Source of the DNA: Opitutales bacterium UBA2995
GTDB lineage: Bacteria; Verrucomicrobiota; Verrucomicrobiia; Opitutales; UBA2995
DNA: 64,000 nt
Assembly: GCA_002346535.1 (NCBI GenBank)
Contig: DDZZ01000057.1
Location: 21,320-85,319, forward strand
Direction: 5' to 3'
The position numbers and the translations under genes are program-made. The notes beneath the pieces are model-generated. The model did not search any database. It was not told where the DNA came from and saw nothing but the letters and a program-made list of their open reading frames with translations. Each line of letters begins with the position of its first letter. Within the stretch, counting starts at the first letter, position 1. Below, piece by piece: positions 1 through 8,749 of this stretch.

Positions 1-1227
1 GGTCATATCCAAACCATCAATTGGCTGTGGAGTCTCGGGTAAGGGAAGTCCGGCAAGAGATGAAAGAGTCGGGTAAATGTCCACTGTCTCCGCAATCTGA
101 TGTGTCACTGATCCCAGCTTCGTCACACCGGGTGCCTTGATAATGATAGGTATGATCGTCGCTTGCTCATAGTTGCTGTGTTTTGTCCAGGAGCCATGGT
201 CACCCAGATGCCATCCGTGGTCGCCCCAGAACACCACGATGGTGTTGTCAGCCAAACCAAGGCCTTCCAATCCATCCAATAGTTTGCCGACCTGTGCATC
301 CATATAGGAAACACTGGCATAATAGCCATGGATGAGCTGGCGAGTGATATCCTCCGGAAAAGGCTCCTTGGTGGGAACCGGTTTAAAGGCCAAAATTTCC
401 CCGCCGCGCTTGACAGCGAAATCAGGAGCATCTTTAGGCGCATCGACAAACTCCGGCATAGGCAGTTTGGAGCGGTCATACATGTCCCAATACTTTTTGG
501 GTGCGGAGAAGGGCAAATGGGGCCGTACGAAACCAACGGCCATGAAAAATGGTTTTTCTTCGTTATCTTTCAACCACCGCAAGCGGTTGACAGCAAACTC
601 CGCGACCCGACCATCCGCGTAAGCATAATCCAAAACATCGGGAGACTCCCAAGCTGCACCACGAGGACGCAGGACGCCGTTCTCATCTCTCGCCCCCTGA
701 TTGGTAAACAATCCTTCTTCCCGAGTAATCTCCCGAAAGTTACTTTCAGGATCCACATATTCGATCACTTTTTCAGCCAAGTGAGGAACGCTCCAGGAAG
801 CATCGTCGTTGGTATTGCCGTGGCCAATATGAAACACTTTACCCATGGAGTGAGCAACATAACCATTGTTTATGAAATGCTGCGGCAGGGTTACCGCATC
901 CGGATAGACTTCGCGAAACTGTGTACCAAAAGAATAGAATCCCGTGGAGGTGGAACGGCTGCCCAGTAACAGATTATAACGGGACGCCATGCAAACCGCC
1001 TGATTGCAATAAGCACGCTCAAATCGCATTCCCTGAGCTGCCAATCGATCGATACCGGGACTTAAGGCTACAGAATCTCCGAAAGATTTCAAAGATGGCT
1101 TCAGGTCATCCACGAGAATTAGCAGCACATTCGGCTTATTGGTTGCTCCAAGATACGAAAAAGAGATAAGGAAAAAGAACACAAGTGCCAGCTTGGCAAA
1201 TAGAACGTTTGTTTTGAAGCTTAGCAT
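1..1227 (-). CDS. Sulfatase, iduronate-2-sulfatase-like, 3' end cut by window edge
   Basis: The first 409 codons of a secreted sulfatase are visible; the gene runs off the left edge with no stop. It starts with ATG at 1227, followed by a hydrophobic signal segment (about residues 9-27). The metal-binding LVDD lies at residues 38-41. The formylglycine motif is C79-M-A-S-R83, a C-x-A-x-R version of the sulfatase signature. A GKVFHIGHG stretch and a later RPHLPF stretch are typical of iduronate-2-sulfatase-like enzymes (S1_7 type, from memory). A second DHGWHLGDHG segment supplies the distal metal ligands. The likely role is hydrolysis of sulfate esters from glycans in the periplasm or outside the cell; the exact substrate cannot be read from the sequence. 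It needs a formylglycine-generating maturase, which is not in this window. Confidence 0.9.
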   Translation of the reverse strand, partial: MLSFKTNVLFAKLALVFFFLISFSYLGATNKPNVLLILVDDLKPSLKSFGDSVALSPGIDRLAAQGMRFERAYCNQAVCMASRYNLLLGSRSTSTGFYSFGTQFREVYPDAVTLPQHFINNGYVAHSMGKVFHIGHGNTNDDASWSVPHLAEKVIEYVDPESNFREITREEGLFTNQGARDENGVLRPRGAAWESPDVLDYAYADGRVAEFAVNRLRWLKDNEEKPFFMAVGFVRPHLPFSAPKKYWDMYDRSKLPMPEFVDAPKDAPDFAVKRGGEILAFKPVPTKEPFPEDITRQLIHGYYASVSYMDAQVGKLLDGLEGLGLADNTIVVFWGDHGWHLGDHGSWTKHSNYEQATIIPIIIKAPGVTKLGSVTHQIAETVDIYPTLSSLAGLPLPETPQPIDGLDMT

Positions 1228-1387
1228 ATCTGGAAATAAAAGTTAGTTAGAACCTGTCTTATAATTACAATCTTTCAATTCTTTGATACCCAAGCCCAAC
1301 CAGAGAGAATATCTATTGCACCTCAAGGAAGATTAATTCAATCGCATAAAAGCCCCCGCGAAAAAACTGAAGCTCTGCATCTGCTGT

Positions 1388-1540
1388 ATGTTCGCACTGA
1401 CAGCATCACAAGGAATGGCAACCCATAACGAAGGTTGGGGACAGGGGCCAGAAATGCCATTAGCCCTACTCGAAGTGGGCGCATCAATTCTAGACGGAAA
1501 ACTTTATGTAGTTGGATTTAACACCACTCAAGTAGCGTAA
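1388..1540 (+). pseudogene. Kelch-like repeat remnant in intergenic region
   Basis: The 360-base stretch between the sulfatase and the Rieske gene holds a 50-codon frame whose C-terminal half reads LEVGASILDGKLYVVGFN. This resembles one kelch blade (an h-s-a-V-l-D-G-K-h-Y-V-h-G-G pattern). There is no signal peptide and no second blade, and the frame ends soon after the motif. I read it as a leftover of a kelch-repeat protein and not a functional gene. Nothing else in the gap looks coding. Confidence 0.4.
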
Positions 1541-1589
1541 GATTTTTAGCCGAAACGAGGCTACCCCCGAATAGTTTGGACCCAATACC

Positions 1590-2642
1590 TCACGCTGTTA
1601 TTTCACCCTTTAGACCAATTTTGACCATCCATCGCCGCAAAGCCATGGATGCCTTGTCAGCTTTGGCATGAACCTCCTCCGCGATGTTTAAAGGTATTTC
1701 TTCAGGTCTCTGAAGCTCAACAATAGCCCGATCTTCATATATTATCTTTTTCTCCCATGCCAGCAAATCTTCCACGGGCACATCATGATCAAAGTTTCGA
1801 TGAAAGACGGCGATAATTTGAGCTTTTCGGGCTGACACAGGCGCAATATTGAAATGAATTAAGTGCTCTCGATCCCCCGGATACCTAATAGACGTACGCG
1901 TGCAAAACGGCAAAATTATGGTTCGATGCATGTGCCTGTCCAATTCAGCCGCATTTCCAATTGGCGAGTCATCGGGATTCGTAGCTTTATAATCGAATTC
2001 CATAGTCAAGGTATATTCATCCTGTGTAAAATCGTAGTCAGCCCCCATGGTGGCGCTATCCTCTTTTCCAAAACTGCTTTGGTGGACAAATGAAAAATGC
2101 GCGTTATCCATGAAATTTTCAATCAATCGACCAGCGGAACAATTCCAAATTTCTGGCTCCAAGGTAAAGCGCCTGTATTTGGTATCGCTTACTTCAGGTT
2201 CCCATAAAGGTAATTGATTCGAGGGATTTCCATTAAGGCAGCCCCAGATTATACCGTAGCGCACTTCATGAAGTATTGTCTGCAATTTAAGTTTGGTAGG
2301 AATTTTCCATTCAGGATGACTCGGAACGAAGACACAATGGCCAGCGGAATCATACCTGTATCCATGATATGGACACACGATGGAATCGTCCTTGATCCAA
2401 CCATTCGTTAGCGGTGCTCCTCGATGAATACACAGGTCTTTTGCAACAATAAGATCGCCACCCAACCGCGCCAGAACCAAGTCTACGTCCAATAGTTTCT
2501 TTTTAAGTGGTTTATCAGTCAACTCAGTCTCCAAAGCCAGAGGATACCACATACTGGAAAGAACCTCCCAGTCATTTTCACTGAAAGTACATTCCCTTGG
2601 GTAAGGAATTGTGGAGGTTTCTTTTTCAGTTTGGGTGGCCAT
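1590..2642 (-). CDS. Rieske [2Fe-2S] oxygenase alpha subunit, VanA-like
   Basis: 350 residues. The Rieske site is C71-x-H73 (CIHRG) with C90-x2-H93 (CPYHGY), which holds a [2Fe-2S] cluster. The mononuclear iron site is D179-x2-H182-x4-H187. The spacing and the C-terminal IYEDR...QRPEE region match vanillate O-demethylase and related aromatic or O-demethylating oxygenases. These cytoplasmic enzymes use O2 and electrons from a separate reductase, and no reductase gene is next to it. I chose ATG at 2642 because the frame upstream offers only a TTG at 2681. It is divergent from a sodium symporter at 2751 with about 108 bases between, so the symporter may import its substrate. Family assignment is firm; the substrate is unknown. 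Confidence 0.9.
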   Translation of the reverse strand: MATQTEKETSTIPYPRECTFSENDWEVLSSMWYPLALETELTDKPLKKKLLDVDLVLARLGGDLIVAKDLCIHRGAPLTNGWIKDDSIVCPYHGYRYDSAGHCVFVPSHPEWKIPTKLKLQTILHEVRYGIIWGCLNGNPSNQLPLWEPEVSDTKYRRFTLEPEIWNCSAGRLIENFMDNAHFSFVHQSSFGKEDSATMGADYDFTQDEYTLTMEFDYKATNPDDSPIGNAAELDRHMHRTIILPFCTRTSIRYPGDREHLIHFNIAPVSARKAQIIAVFHRNFDHDVPVEDLLAWEKKIIYEDRAIVELQRPEEIPLNIAEEVHAKADKASMALRRWMVKIGLKGEITA

Positions 2643-2750
2643 GGATATGAACAAGCATGCTGACCCATAGTGTTCGGTCAATTAACAATCCTAATGCTTA
2701 ACAAACAAAAAGTTCGCAGCTATATCAGCTCCTGCACTTAATCATAGCAA

Positions 2751-4172
2751 ATGACATCGTTTCAATTTTGGGCAGCCGCTTTTTTGCTAATATACTTAGG
2801 CTACCTCCTGTTTTTGTCTTTCAGGTCTTTTAGAAGAGGGGGCATGGAACCAAGCGCGTTTTTTCTGGCTAATAAGTCAGTAAAATTCCTTCCATCGATG
2901 CTAACCTTTTGGGCGACATACTTTAGCGCTGCAGCTCTGATTGGCGGAGCTGGTTACTACTATATCCATGGAGTTGGTAACTTCTTATTTGCCTCCTTGG
3001 GATATATAATTCTGGCCGTTACCACAGGAACTTTGGGAAAACGGCTGTGGCGCATGTCCCGCGAATTTCCTGAAACACGGTCACCGATCCAACTCTATTT
3101 AAAACACTTTAAGTCACCCCTTTTGGAACTTCTTTTTATAGTCGTTTCCCTGATTTGCATGGTACCCTACCTGGCAGCTCAAATAACCGGATTTGCCAGG
3201 ATGCTGGAAAGCTCGATCGGTTTGCCCTATCTGCTAACGGCGGCAGTGGCGCTGGTCGTCATCTATGTTTATTCTGAGTCGGGTGGCCTGAGTAATATCA
3301 TCAAAACCGATGTAATTCAGGCATGCCTAACAATCGGCGGCTGCTTGGCAGTTGCGATTGTATTTTTAAGTATTTATTGGTCCTTCGATCTGGGAATATT
3401 TATGGCACAGATCGATGCCGCCAAGTCCCCTTCCCTGCTCAACTTACCCGGACCTGAGGGATTGTATTCTTCGGCAACGATCATCGGTCTGGCATTGCTG
3501 ATATCTTTAGGCGCAACTCCCATGGCCCATAACGCCCAACGCTTCATGATCGTGAAGGATGAGCGCTACCTGACAATCATGATGTGGGTATTTCCATTCA
3601 TGGGCTTCATGCTCACCGCACTTGCCGGTATCCTGGGACTTGGAGGGGCTGTAGTTTTTCCAGGACTCGAGAGTGGTGACCAAATTATCGGAGAAATTAT
3701 GGGAACGGTCCCTGCAATACTTGGTGCCTTGGCGCTGGTCGGTGTCATTTGCGCTACCATGTCCACGGCCGACTCCATTTTGCTGAGTATCGGATTTATT
3801 GTCAGCGAACACTGGTACCGTGCTAAAAGTGATGTATCCAAAAAGGGTATACTAAAGCTTAATCGATGGTTCACCCTGTCGATTGCCATATTTGCATTCA
3901 TCGCCAGTGTAAAACCGGAGCTAGTATCGGAACTAGCCTTCAACGCCTTTGCCGGGATGCTGCAACTGGCACCTGCCATGATTGCAGGCATCTATTGTCC
4001 CCACATCGGAGCGAAGTGGGCCGGCGCCAGTAGTGTGACCGGATTGGCCATCCTGATAGCTTCGAAATTCGGGTTAATGAATTGGCTGTTACTATCTGCT
4101 TTCCCAGGGTACCTGGCCGGATTTATTATGGCTGGGTTGGTCGTGCTATTTGCCCTCAAAGCAAAAAGATAA
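2751..4172 (+). CDS. Sodium:solute symporter (SSS family)
   Basis: 473 residues with about 13 hydrophobic segments spread over the whole length, starting right at the N-terminus. A GGAGYYY segment after the second helix and an S-T-A-D-S-I-L-L segment near residues 340-347 match the SSS (SLC5-like) family, where such Ser/Thr residues take part in sodium binding. It would carry a small organic solute across the inner membrane with sodium. It shares a short divergent promoter region with the Rieske oxygenase, which suggests common regulation and an aromatic or methylated substrate. That link is inference only. A second, longer SSS gene lies at 43.7 kb. Confidence 0.9.
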   Translation: MTSFQFWAAAFLLIYLGYLLFLSFRSFRRGGMEPSAFFLANKSVKFLPSMLTFWATYFSAAALIGGAGYYYIHGVGNFLFASLGYIILAVTTGTLGKRLWRMSREFPETRSPIQLYLKHFKSPLLELLFIVVSLICMVPYLAAQITGFARMLESSIGLPYLLTAAVALVVIYVYSESGGLSNIIKTDVIQACLTIGGCLAVAIVFLSIYWSFDLGIFMAQIDAAKSPSLLNLPGPEGLYSSATIIGLALLISLGATPMAHNAQRFMIVKDERYLTIMMWVFPFMGFMLTALAGILGLGGAVVFPGLESGDQIIGEIMGTVPAILGALALVGVICATMSTADSILLSIGFIVSEHWYRAKSDVSKKGILKLNRWFTLSIAIFAFIASVKPELVSELAFNAFAGMLQLAPAMIAGIYCPHIGAKWAGASSVTGLAILIASKFGLMNWLLLSAFPGYLAGFIMAGLVVLFALKAKR

Positions 4173-4256
4173 AAATCCAAAATGTAAGTCCTGCTAATCC
4201 TGAGTTTGTCGAAGGGCTTTAGATGCGAACTAGGATTAAGAATAGTCGGATCGGAA

Positions 4257-4364
4257 CTACAGGCTTTCCGGAAACAGGTAATTGCAGACCATCACCGCCT
4301 TCTCGTATTTTACCACGGTCATTTCAGTCAGCTCATTTAAGTAAACGAGCTCTTCCTCACCCAT
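4257..4364 (-). CDS. Very small ORF (35 aa) at the end of a coupled string
   Basis: A 35-residue frame rich in Glu, Leu and Val, beginning MGEEELVYLNEL. Its ATG follows the TAA of the preceding 97-residue ORF by four bases, so translation could be coupled. I do not recognise it. It could be a true small protein or the last piece of a decayed reading frame shifted relative to its neighbour. Confidence 0.35.
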   Translation of the reverse strand: MGEEELVYLNELTEMTVVKYEKAVMVCNYLFPESL

Positions 4365-4368
4365 CGAT

Positions 4369-4662
4369 TTACCGGCGCCTATGTTTCCAGGTATTTTCCT
4401 CGCCATAAACTTTAAGCGCCCGGCCTTCGATATTGTCCCGAATTAATTTTTCCGTGGAGTCATAAGCGACTGTGGCAAGGGCACCACCATGATAGTATAG
4501 CTCGAGGGTAACCGGATCAAACTTCCAGCAAATAAGTTGGTCGTCCTCCAAGTAGGGTTCGGCGCTTTCCGGCTTCCCCAGCACTTCAACCGTAAGCTTT
4601 TGTAACATATAAAAATAGTTAAGAATTATGCCTTGCTTACTCTTGGAAATTGCCGAGGACAT
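4369..4662 (-). CDS. Hypothetical small protein (97 aa)
   Basis: The body from about residue 19 (MLQKLTVEVLGKPESAEP) reads like a compact cytoplasmic domain with alternating strands: DDQLICWKFDPVTLELYYHGG, then ALATVAYDSTEKL. A start at residue 19 is possible. The ATG at 4662 overlaps the stop of the small membrane ORF upstream in a TGATG arrangement, which favours the longer version. Its place behind an SDR gene suggests a short operon. I do not recognise the family and assign no function. Confidence 0.55.
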   Translation of the reverse strand: MSSAISKSKQGIILNYFYMLQKLTVEVLGKPESAEPYLEDDQLICWKFDPVTLELYYHGGALATVAYDSTEKLIRDNIEGRALKVYGEENTWKHRRR

Positions 4663-4811
4663 CAATTCACGTATATTGGGTTTGGAGCCGCGTATATAAG
4701 AGCCAAGATCACAGCTAGAACTACAACCATAATAATCCGGATTTCGCCAAAGAATGGATTCTTCCGGCGAGACCGGGTCAGGTCCTTAAAAAGTTCGCGG
4801 GTGAAAGGCAC
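4662..4811 (-). CDS. Small single-pass membrane protein (49 aa, GTG start)
   Basis: The basic N-terminal half (RELFKDLTRSRRKNPFFGE) is followed by one hydrophobic helix (MVVVLAVILALIYAAP) and a short tail. The positive-inside pattern predicts the N-terminus in the cytoplasm. The best start is GTG at 4811; an upstream in-frame TAA limits any extension. The TGA stop shares its last base with the ATG of the next ORF (TGATG), the best sign that this short frame is translated. Family unknown. Confidence 0.5.
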   Translation of the reverse strand: MPFTRELFKDLTRSRRKNPFFGEIRIIMVVVLAVILALIYAAPNPIYVN

Positions 4812-4874
4812 AAAGACTACTTTACCGCAAGTGCATCGAGATAGGAATCCTTAAAGAGTGGCTGCTGTCACTTT

Positions 4875-5642
4875 TTACTTCGCAGTCCAACCACCATCGA
4901 TCGAAAACGCACCTCCCGTGCAAAAAGAAGAAGCATCGGACGCCAGAAATAAAGCCAGTCCTCCGATTTCAGTTAACTCGCCCCAACGACCAAGCGGTAT
5001 GTTGGCAACAAATGCTTTATATTTTTCATTATCCTCTAATAGAGGAATATTCATCTCCGTAGCAAATGGTCCAGGTAAGATGGCGTTTACAGTGATCTTC
5101 CACGGGGCCAGCTCGACTGCCAAAGCCTTGGTCATGTTTAAAACAGCTCCCTTGCTAGCCGTGTAAGGAGTTCGATCGGCAAAGCCAACAATGCTAAAGA
5201 TAGAGGCTATGTTTATGATGCGCCCGTACTCTTGGGCCTTCATGATTGGGGTCACCGCCTTACATCCAAGCCAGGTGCCGGTCACATTCACATCCTGTAC
5301 TTTTTGAAAATCCTCAGTTGGCACTTCATCGATCCCACCGCGAAAATTGATACCCGCGCTGTTGATTAGAATATCCAATGATCCAAATTCTTCCTTCACT
5401 GAATTGACGGTCTGATTTACGGAAGACTCATCGGTCACATCACACACCACTCCCAAGGATTTACCCTCACCCAGTGGCTCCAAAATAGACACCGCTTCCT
5501 CAATGCGGGAGGAATCCCGGGCCGCCACCGCGACTGATGCTTCAGCCTCGGCCAGAGCTTTAGCCATTTCTATACCCAGGCCTCTATTACCCCCAATGAC
5601 TAGGGCTGAACGATTGTTTAACTTAAATTGATCTAAAATCAT
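4875..5642 (-). CDS. SDR-family NAD(P)-dependent oxidoreductase
   Basis: 255 residues, a classical short-chain dehydrogenase of normal length. The Rossmann motif is G17-G-N-R-G-L-G23, the NSAG segment is at residues 94-97, and the catalytic residues are S147, Y160 and K164 (YTASK). The PGPFATEM segment and C-terminal GGAFSIDGGW are as in gluconate 5-dehydrogenase-like sugar or polyol dehydrogenases, which is the most likely role. It is cytoplasmic. It is divergent from the Tat Gfo/Idh gene at 5790 with about 147 bases of shared upstream region, and a string of three tiny ORFs follows on the same strand. Confidence 0.9.
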   Translation of the reverse strand: MILDQFKLNNRSALVIGGNRGLGIEMAKALAEAEASVAVAARDSSRIEEAVSILEPLGEGKSLGVVCDVTDESSVNQTVNSVKEEFGSLDILINSAGINFRGGIDEVPTEDFQKVQDVNVTGTWLGCKAVTPIMKAQEYGRIINIASIFSIVGFADRTPYTASKGAVLNMTKALAVELAPWKITVNAILPGPFATEMNIPLLEDNEKYKAFVANIPLGRWGELTEIGGLALFLASDASSFCTGGAFSIDGGWTAK

Positions 5643-5789
5643 ACCACAAAAGAAATAGACCGTTTGAGAAAAGGTTGAGCCTATTCTTCAGTTAATTACG
5701 ATTCTCTTTTGAGCATTTAAAAGAAGTTTACCTGACCGCACAAATAATGCACGTTCTTAAATCCATACAAGTCACCAAATCTCCCCATC

Positions 5790-7082
5790 ATGAATACAAA
5801 TCAACAAAATCCATCTCGCAGAACCTTTTTGAAAGCTGGCGCAGCTGTTTCCACACTAGCCGCTCTGGGTACACAATCCAAAGTCTTTGCGTCCAATCCA
5901 GGCGCGAGTGACAAACTCAAAGTCGGTTTGATTGGCTGCGGGGGTCGCGGCACAGCAGCACTTCATCAATGTGTAAGCGCAGCTCCCAATATCGAAGTTC
6001 ATGCCCTGGCTGATTTCTTTCCTGACAAAATAGAAGTCGCCAAGACGAAGTTCACTGAAGGTTGGGGAAGCTTCGAATCTATCGCTGATAAATTAAAAAT
6101 CGAGGCAGAACACGAATTTGCCGGCTTTAACGCCTACAAGAATCTTCTCAAAACGGACATCGATGTGGTGGTTATCGCTACTCAACCAGGATTCCGCCCC
6201 ATCCATTACGAGGCGGCCATCAACGCCGGCAAGCACGTATTCATGGAAAAACCGGTTGCTGTCGACCCTCCAGGTGTACGCAAGGTCATTGCCATGTCAA
6301 AGCTGGCAAAGGAAAAGGGGCTCTCCGTGGTGGCCGGGACACAGCGACGTCATGCGCCCAGCTATATCGAAACACTCGATCGCATCCACAACGGTGAGAT
6401 CGGTGAACTTCGCGGCGGAGACTGCTACTGGAACTGGGGCCGAAAGATTGGCCAGAATGCCCAAAATCCGTCCTGGTCGGAAATGGAGTTCCAAATCCGC
6501 AACTGGTATTTCCACTGCTGGGGATCCGGCGATTGTCTAGTTGAGCAGGCTATCCACCAGATCGACGTCATGAATTGGGCCTTTGGCGGACCTCCTGTTT
6601 CCGCACTCGGCATGGGTGGCTTGGAAATTGAACACAATTTCGGAAACATCTACGATCACTTCGCCATCATGTACGAGTATCCCAATGGGGCTCGCGTTTT
6701 AGCCATGGCCAGCCAGATACCAGGTTCTACAGAACGCATCGGCCAAAATATTGTGGGGGCAAAGGGTACGTCCGATGGGCAGAGTCTCTCCGGAAAAAAG
6801 AATTGGAAGTATACCGGTCCGGTTGTTAACGAGCTGGAGCAGGAACACCGCGACTTTATCGCAAGCATCCGCGGTGACGGACCCTACCTCAACCACGGTA
6901 AACGTATTGCCGAGTCGACCCTGACCGCAATCATCGGACGCATGTCTGCCTACACAGGCCGCATGATCCGCTTTGACTGGGCCTTAAATAAGTCTCAACT
7001 CGACCTTACTCCGGCCAAGTGGGAAATAGGACCAAACCCCATCACACCTAGACCCATACCGGGTCAAGAACAGCTGGTGTAA
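5790..7082 (+). CDS. Tat-exported Gfo/Idh/MocA family oxidoreductase
   Basis: 430 residues. The N-terminus carries a twin-arginine signal (S-R10-R11-T-F-L-K followed by a hydrophobic stretch), so the folded enzyme, probably with bound NAD(P), would be exported. The Rossmann motif GLIGCGGRG begins at residue 46. The EKPV segment that supplies the conserved Lys follows at about residues 153-156. A C-terminal alpha/beta domain holds EQAIHQIDVMNW. The family oxidises or epimerises sugars and inositols. It runs convergently into the ADP-ribosylglycohydrolase with two bases between the stops. A homologue lies at 60.9 kb. Confidence 0.92.
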   Translation: MNTNQQNPSRRTFLKAGAAVSTLAALGTQSKVFASNPGASDKLKVGLIGCGGRGTAALHQCVSAAPNIEVHALADFFPDKIEVAKTKFTEGWGSFESIADKLKIEAEHEFAGFNAYKNLLKTDIDVVVIATQPGFRPIHYEAAINAGKHVFMEKPVAVDPPGVRKVIAMSKLAKEKGLSVVAGTQRRHAPSYIETLDRIHNGEIGELRGGDCYWNWGRKIGQNAQNPSWSEMEFQIRNWYFHCWGSGDCLVEQAIHQIDVMNWAFGGPPVSALGMGGLEIEHNFGNIYDHFAIMYEYPNGARVLAMASQIPGSTERIGQNIVGAKGTSDGQSLSGKKNWKYTGPVVNELEQEHRDFIASIRGDGPYLNHGKRIAESTLTAIIGRMSAYTGRMIRFDWALNKSQLDLTPAKWEIGPNPITPRPIPGQEQLV

Positions 7083-7084
7083 AT

Positions 7085-7999
7085 TTAATTTGCTTCCATA
7101 GAGTCCAAGGCACGATCGATACGACCCTTAGCCCGTAATTCGTCGGTCCATTCAGCCGGCAATCTGGGATATTTTCCTTGGGCGGCTATCAGTATTGCCA
7201 GGATAGCGGCACGTGCAACGGTATCCCCGCCAACCATGGCATTGTGCTCCAAGATCTGGACTGGATTGTCCTCATATTTAAGTGACAGGTAAACAACTAA
7301 GGGAAAAGAATCAGGTGTATGACAGGACTGACCGAACGAGGACTCAGAATTTTCAAAGTCCTCGTTTAAAGTTTGGGTCGCAGCCTGATAGCCATCTAAA
7401 AGCTCTGAATGGTAGTCTCCGCTCGAAGAGGCCCAATCAAAGGCGGCTGTAAAATCTTTTCCCTCTTCTACAGCGACTATGGACCGCACAAAAAATTCTG
7501 CCGCATCGCCCACGATTGAATCGCCGTGCGTTGTTTCAACCATTTCTCGCACAGCAACTATCTGGTCCTCCAAAGACTTTTCTTTCAGAAAAAACAATAG
7601 AGGAGCCATTCGCGAAACGGCTGATATATCATCGCTTGATGACGGACCTGGATTGCCGTTATTTAAATTTGTAAAGGTTCCGGACGTAGCTCCGTCCCTG
7701 TATGACACAGGATCGTGGTTCCAAAAGTCAAACCAGTCTTCCAACCACGCTTTTGCTGACCAACTTTTCCGTTGAGTGAGTGATTCCAATAAAACCAAAG
7801 CCTGGTCCCCATAATGAGTTAAATCGCCAGCCGTTTTGCCTTCGTGGTAGTGAGAAAGCGGCATAGACAATCCGGATATCCCTCTCGGATGGTGTTTCGC
7901 AATTTCAGAGCGGTCATATATCCAATGACTCGCCAAACTTGCACTCTCGGCCGCAAATGCGGCATAAATCATATCTTCTCTAAGGTTATCTATTTCCAT
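7085..7999 (-). CDS. ADP-ribosylglycohydrolase family protein
   Basis: 304 residues, the usual length for the DraG/ARH fold. It has the DDISAVSRMAPL segment seen in the family in place of S-N-G-A-x-M-R-x-x-P, a DSFPLVVYLSL segment, and HNAMVGGDTVARA near the C-terminus. In active hydrolases the last motif is G-G-D-T-D-T/S, whose second Asp binds Mg2+. Here Val replaces it. The protein may therefore act on something other than ADP-ribosylated protein, or bind metal differently. No ADP-ribosyltransferase is nearby. It is cytoplasmic, with no signal peptide. Confidence 0.8.
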   Translation of the reverse strand: MEIDNLREDMIYAAFAAESASLASHWIYDRSEIAKHHPRGISGLSMPLSHYHEGKTAGDLTHYGDQALVLLESLTQRKSWSAKAWLEDWFDFWNHDPVSYRDGATSGTFTNLNNGNPGPSSSDDISAVSRMAPLLFFLKEKSLEDQIVAVREMVETTHGDSIVGDAAEFFVRSIVAVEEGKDFTAAFDWASSSGDYHSELLDGYQAATQTLNEDFENSESSFGQSCHTPDSFPLVVYLSLKYEDNPVQILEHNAMVGGDTVARAAILAILIAAQGKYPRLPAEWTDELRAKGRIDRALDSMEAN

Positions 8000-8075
8000 A
8001 ATAATTTCTTAATCAGTCGAGCAGCTTAAATATTGCGATTCATTTAAATTTGCCCCAAAGGACACTTGGGAACCC

Positions 8076-8636
8076 TCACCACTCCGCAATCGAGCCATCT
8101 TCGTGATGCCAATCACGGTCATACCTGGTGAGTCCTTCCTTATTGGCTTCGATAACGGCCGCCCCGTCGATCTCGATGCCCAAACCTGGAAGTGTTGGCA
8201 GTTTGAGGTAACCATCAGTCACGTCAAAGACATCCTTGTTTTTGATATAGTCCTGCAAGTCACCGTTAGTATTGTATTGCATTTGCAAGGACATCTCCTG
8301 GATAACGAAGTTGGGAGTCCAGGCATCCAGTTGCATGGAGCTCGCCAACGTCAGCGGACCCAAAGGGCAGTGCGGGGCGATACCAATGTCGTAGGCCTCT
8401 GCCATAGCTGCAATCTTTCGTCCCTCAAAAATTCCACCACAATGAGACAAGTCGGGTTGGATCAGGTCAACAGCTCCCTGAGAAATCAGCTCTTTAAAAC
8501 CCCATCGACCATACAGACGTTCTCCGGTGGCCAACGGAACTGTCGTGTGCCGGGCAAGTTCTGGTAAAAAGTCTAAGTGCTCCGGCAGCAGGGGCTCTTC
8601 ATAAAACATGGGCCTCAATCGATCCGTAGGCTGCAT
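8076..8636 (-). pseudogene. C-terminal half of a galactonate dehydratase-like enolase-superfamily enzyme
   Basis: The 186 residues match the C-terminal part of the mandelate racemase/DgoD group: FYEEPLLPEH, VPLATGERLYGRWGF, VDLIQPDLSHCGGI, and IAPHCPLGPL with the catalytic His. Full-length family members have about 380 residues. The N-terminal capping domain and the strand with the first metal ligand (D of D-x-N/H) are absent. A TAG lies 12 bases upstream of the first ATG, so the frame is closed and no upstream half is visible on either strand before the VOC gene. I regard it as a truncated, inactive gene with a well-preserved remainder, so the loss may be recent. Confidence 0.8.
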
Positions 8637-8697
8637 TAGAACCTGCTATTTTTGGAAAAACTAATTTATTAACGACCAAGCGCTTGAAAAAGTATCA

Positions 8698-8730
8698 GCG
8701 TTTATTTGTGTTCATCTGTGGTTAGTTAAC
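8698..8730. repeat. Short dispersed A/T-rich repeat (TTCATCTGTGGTT type)
   Basis: The sequence TTTGTGTTCATCTGTGGTTA lies between the dehydratase remnant and the VOC gene. A diverged inverted copy occurs near 17448-17490. Such motifs recur outside genes in many environmental genomes (from memory). No coding content. Confidence 0.4.
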
Positions 8731-8749
8731 ATAATCGCGTTTAATTTAT

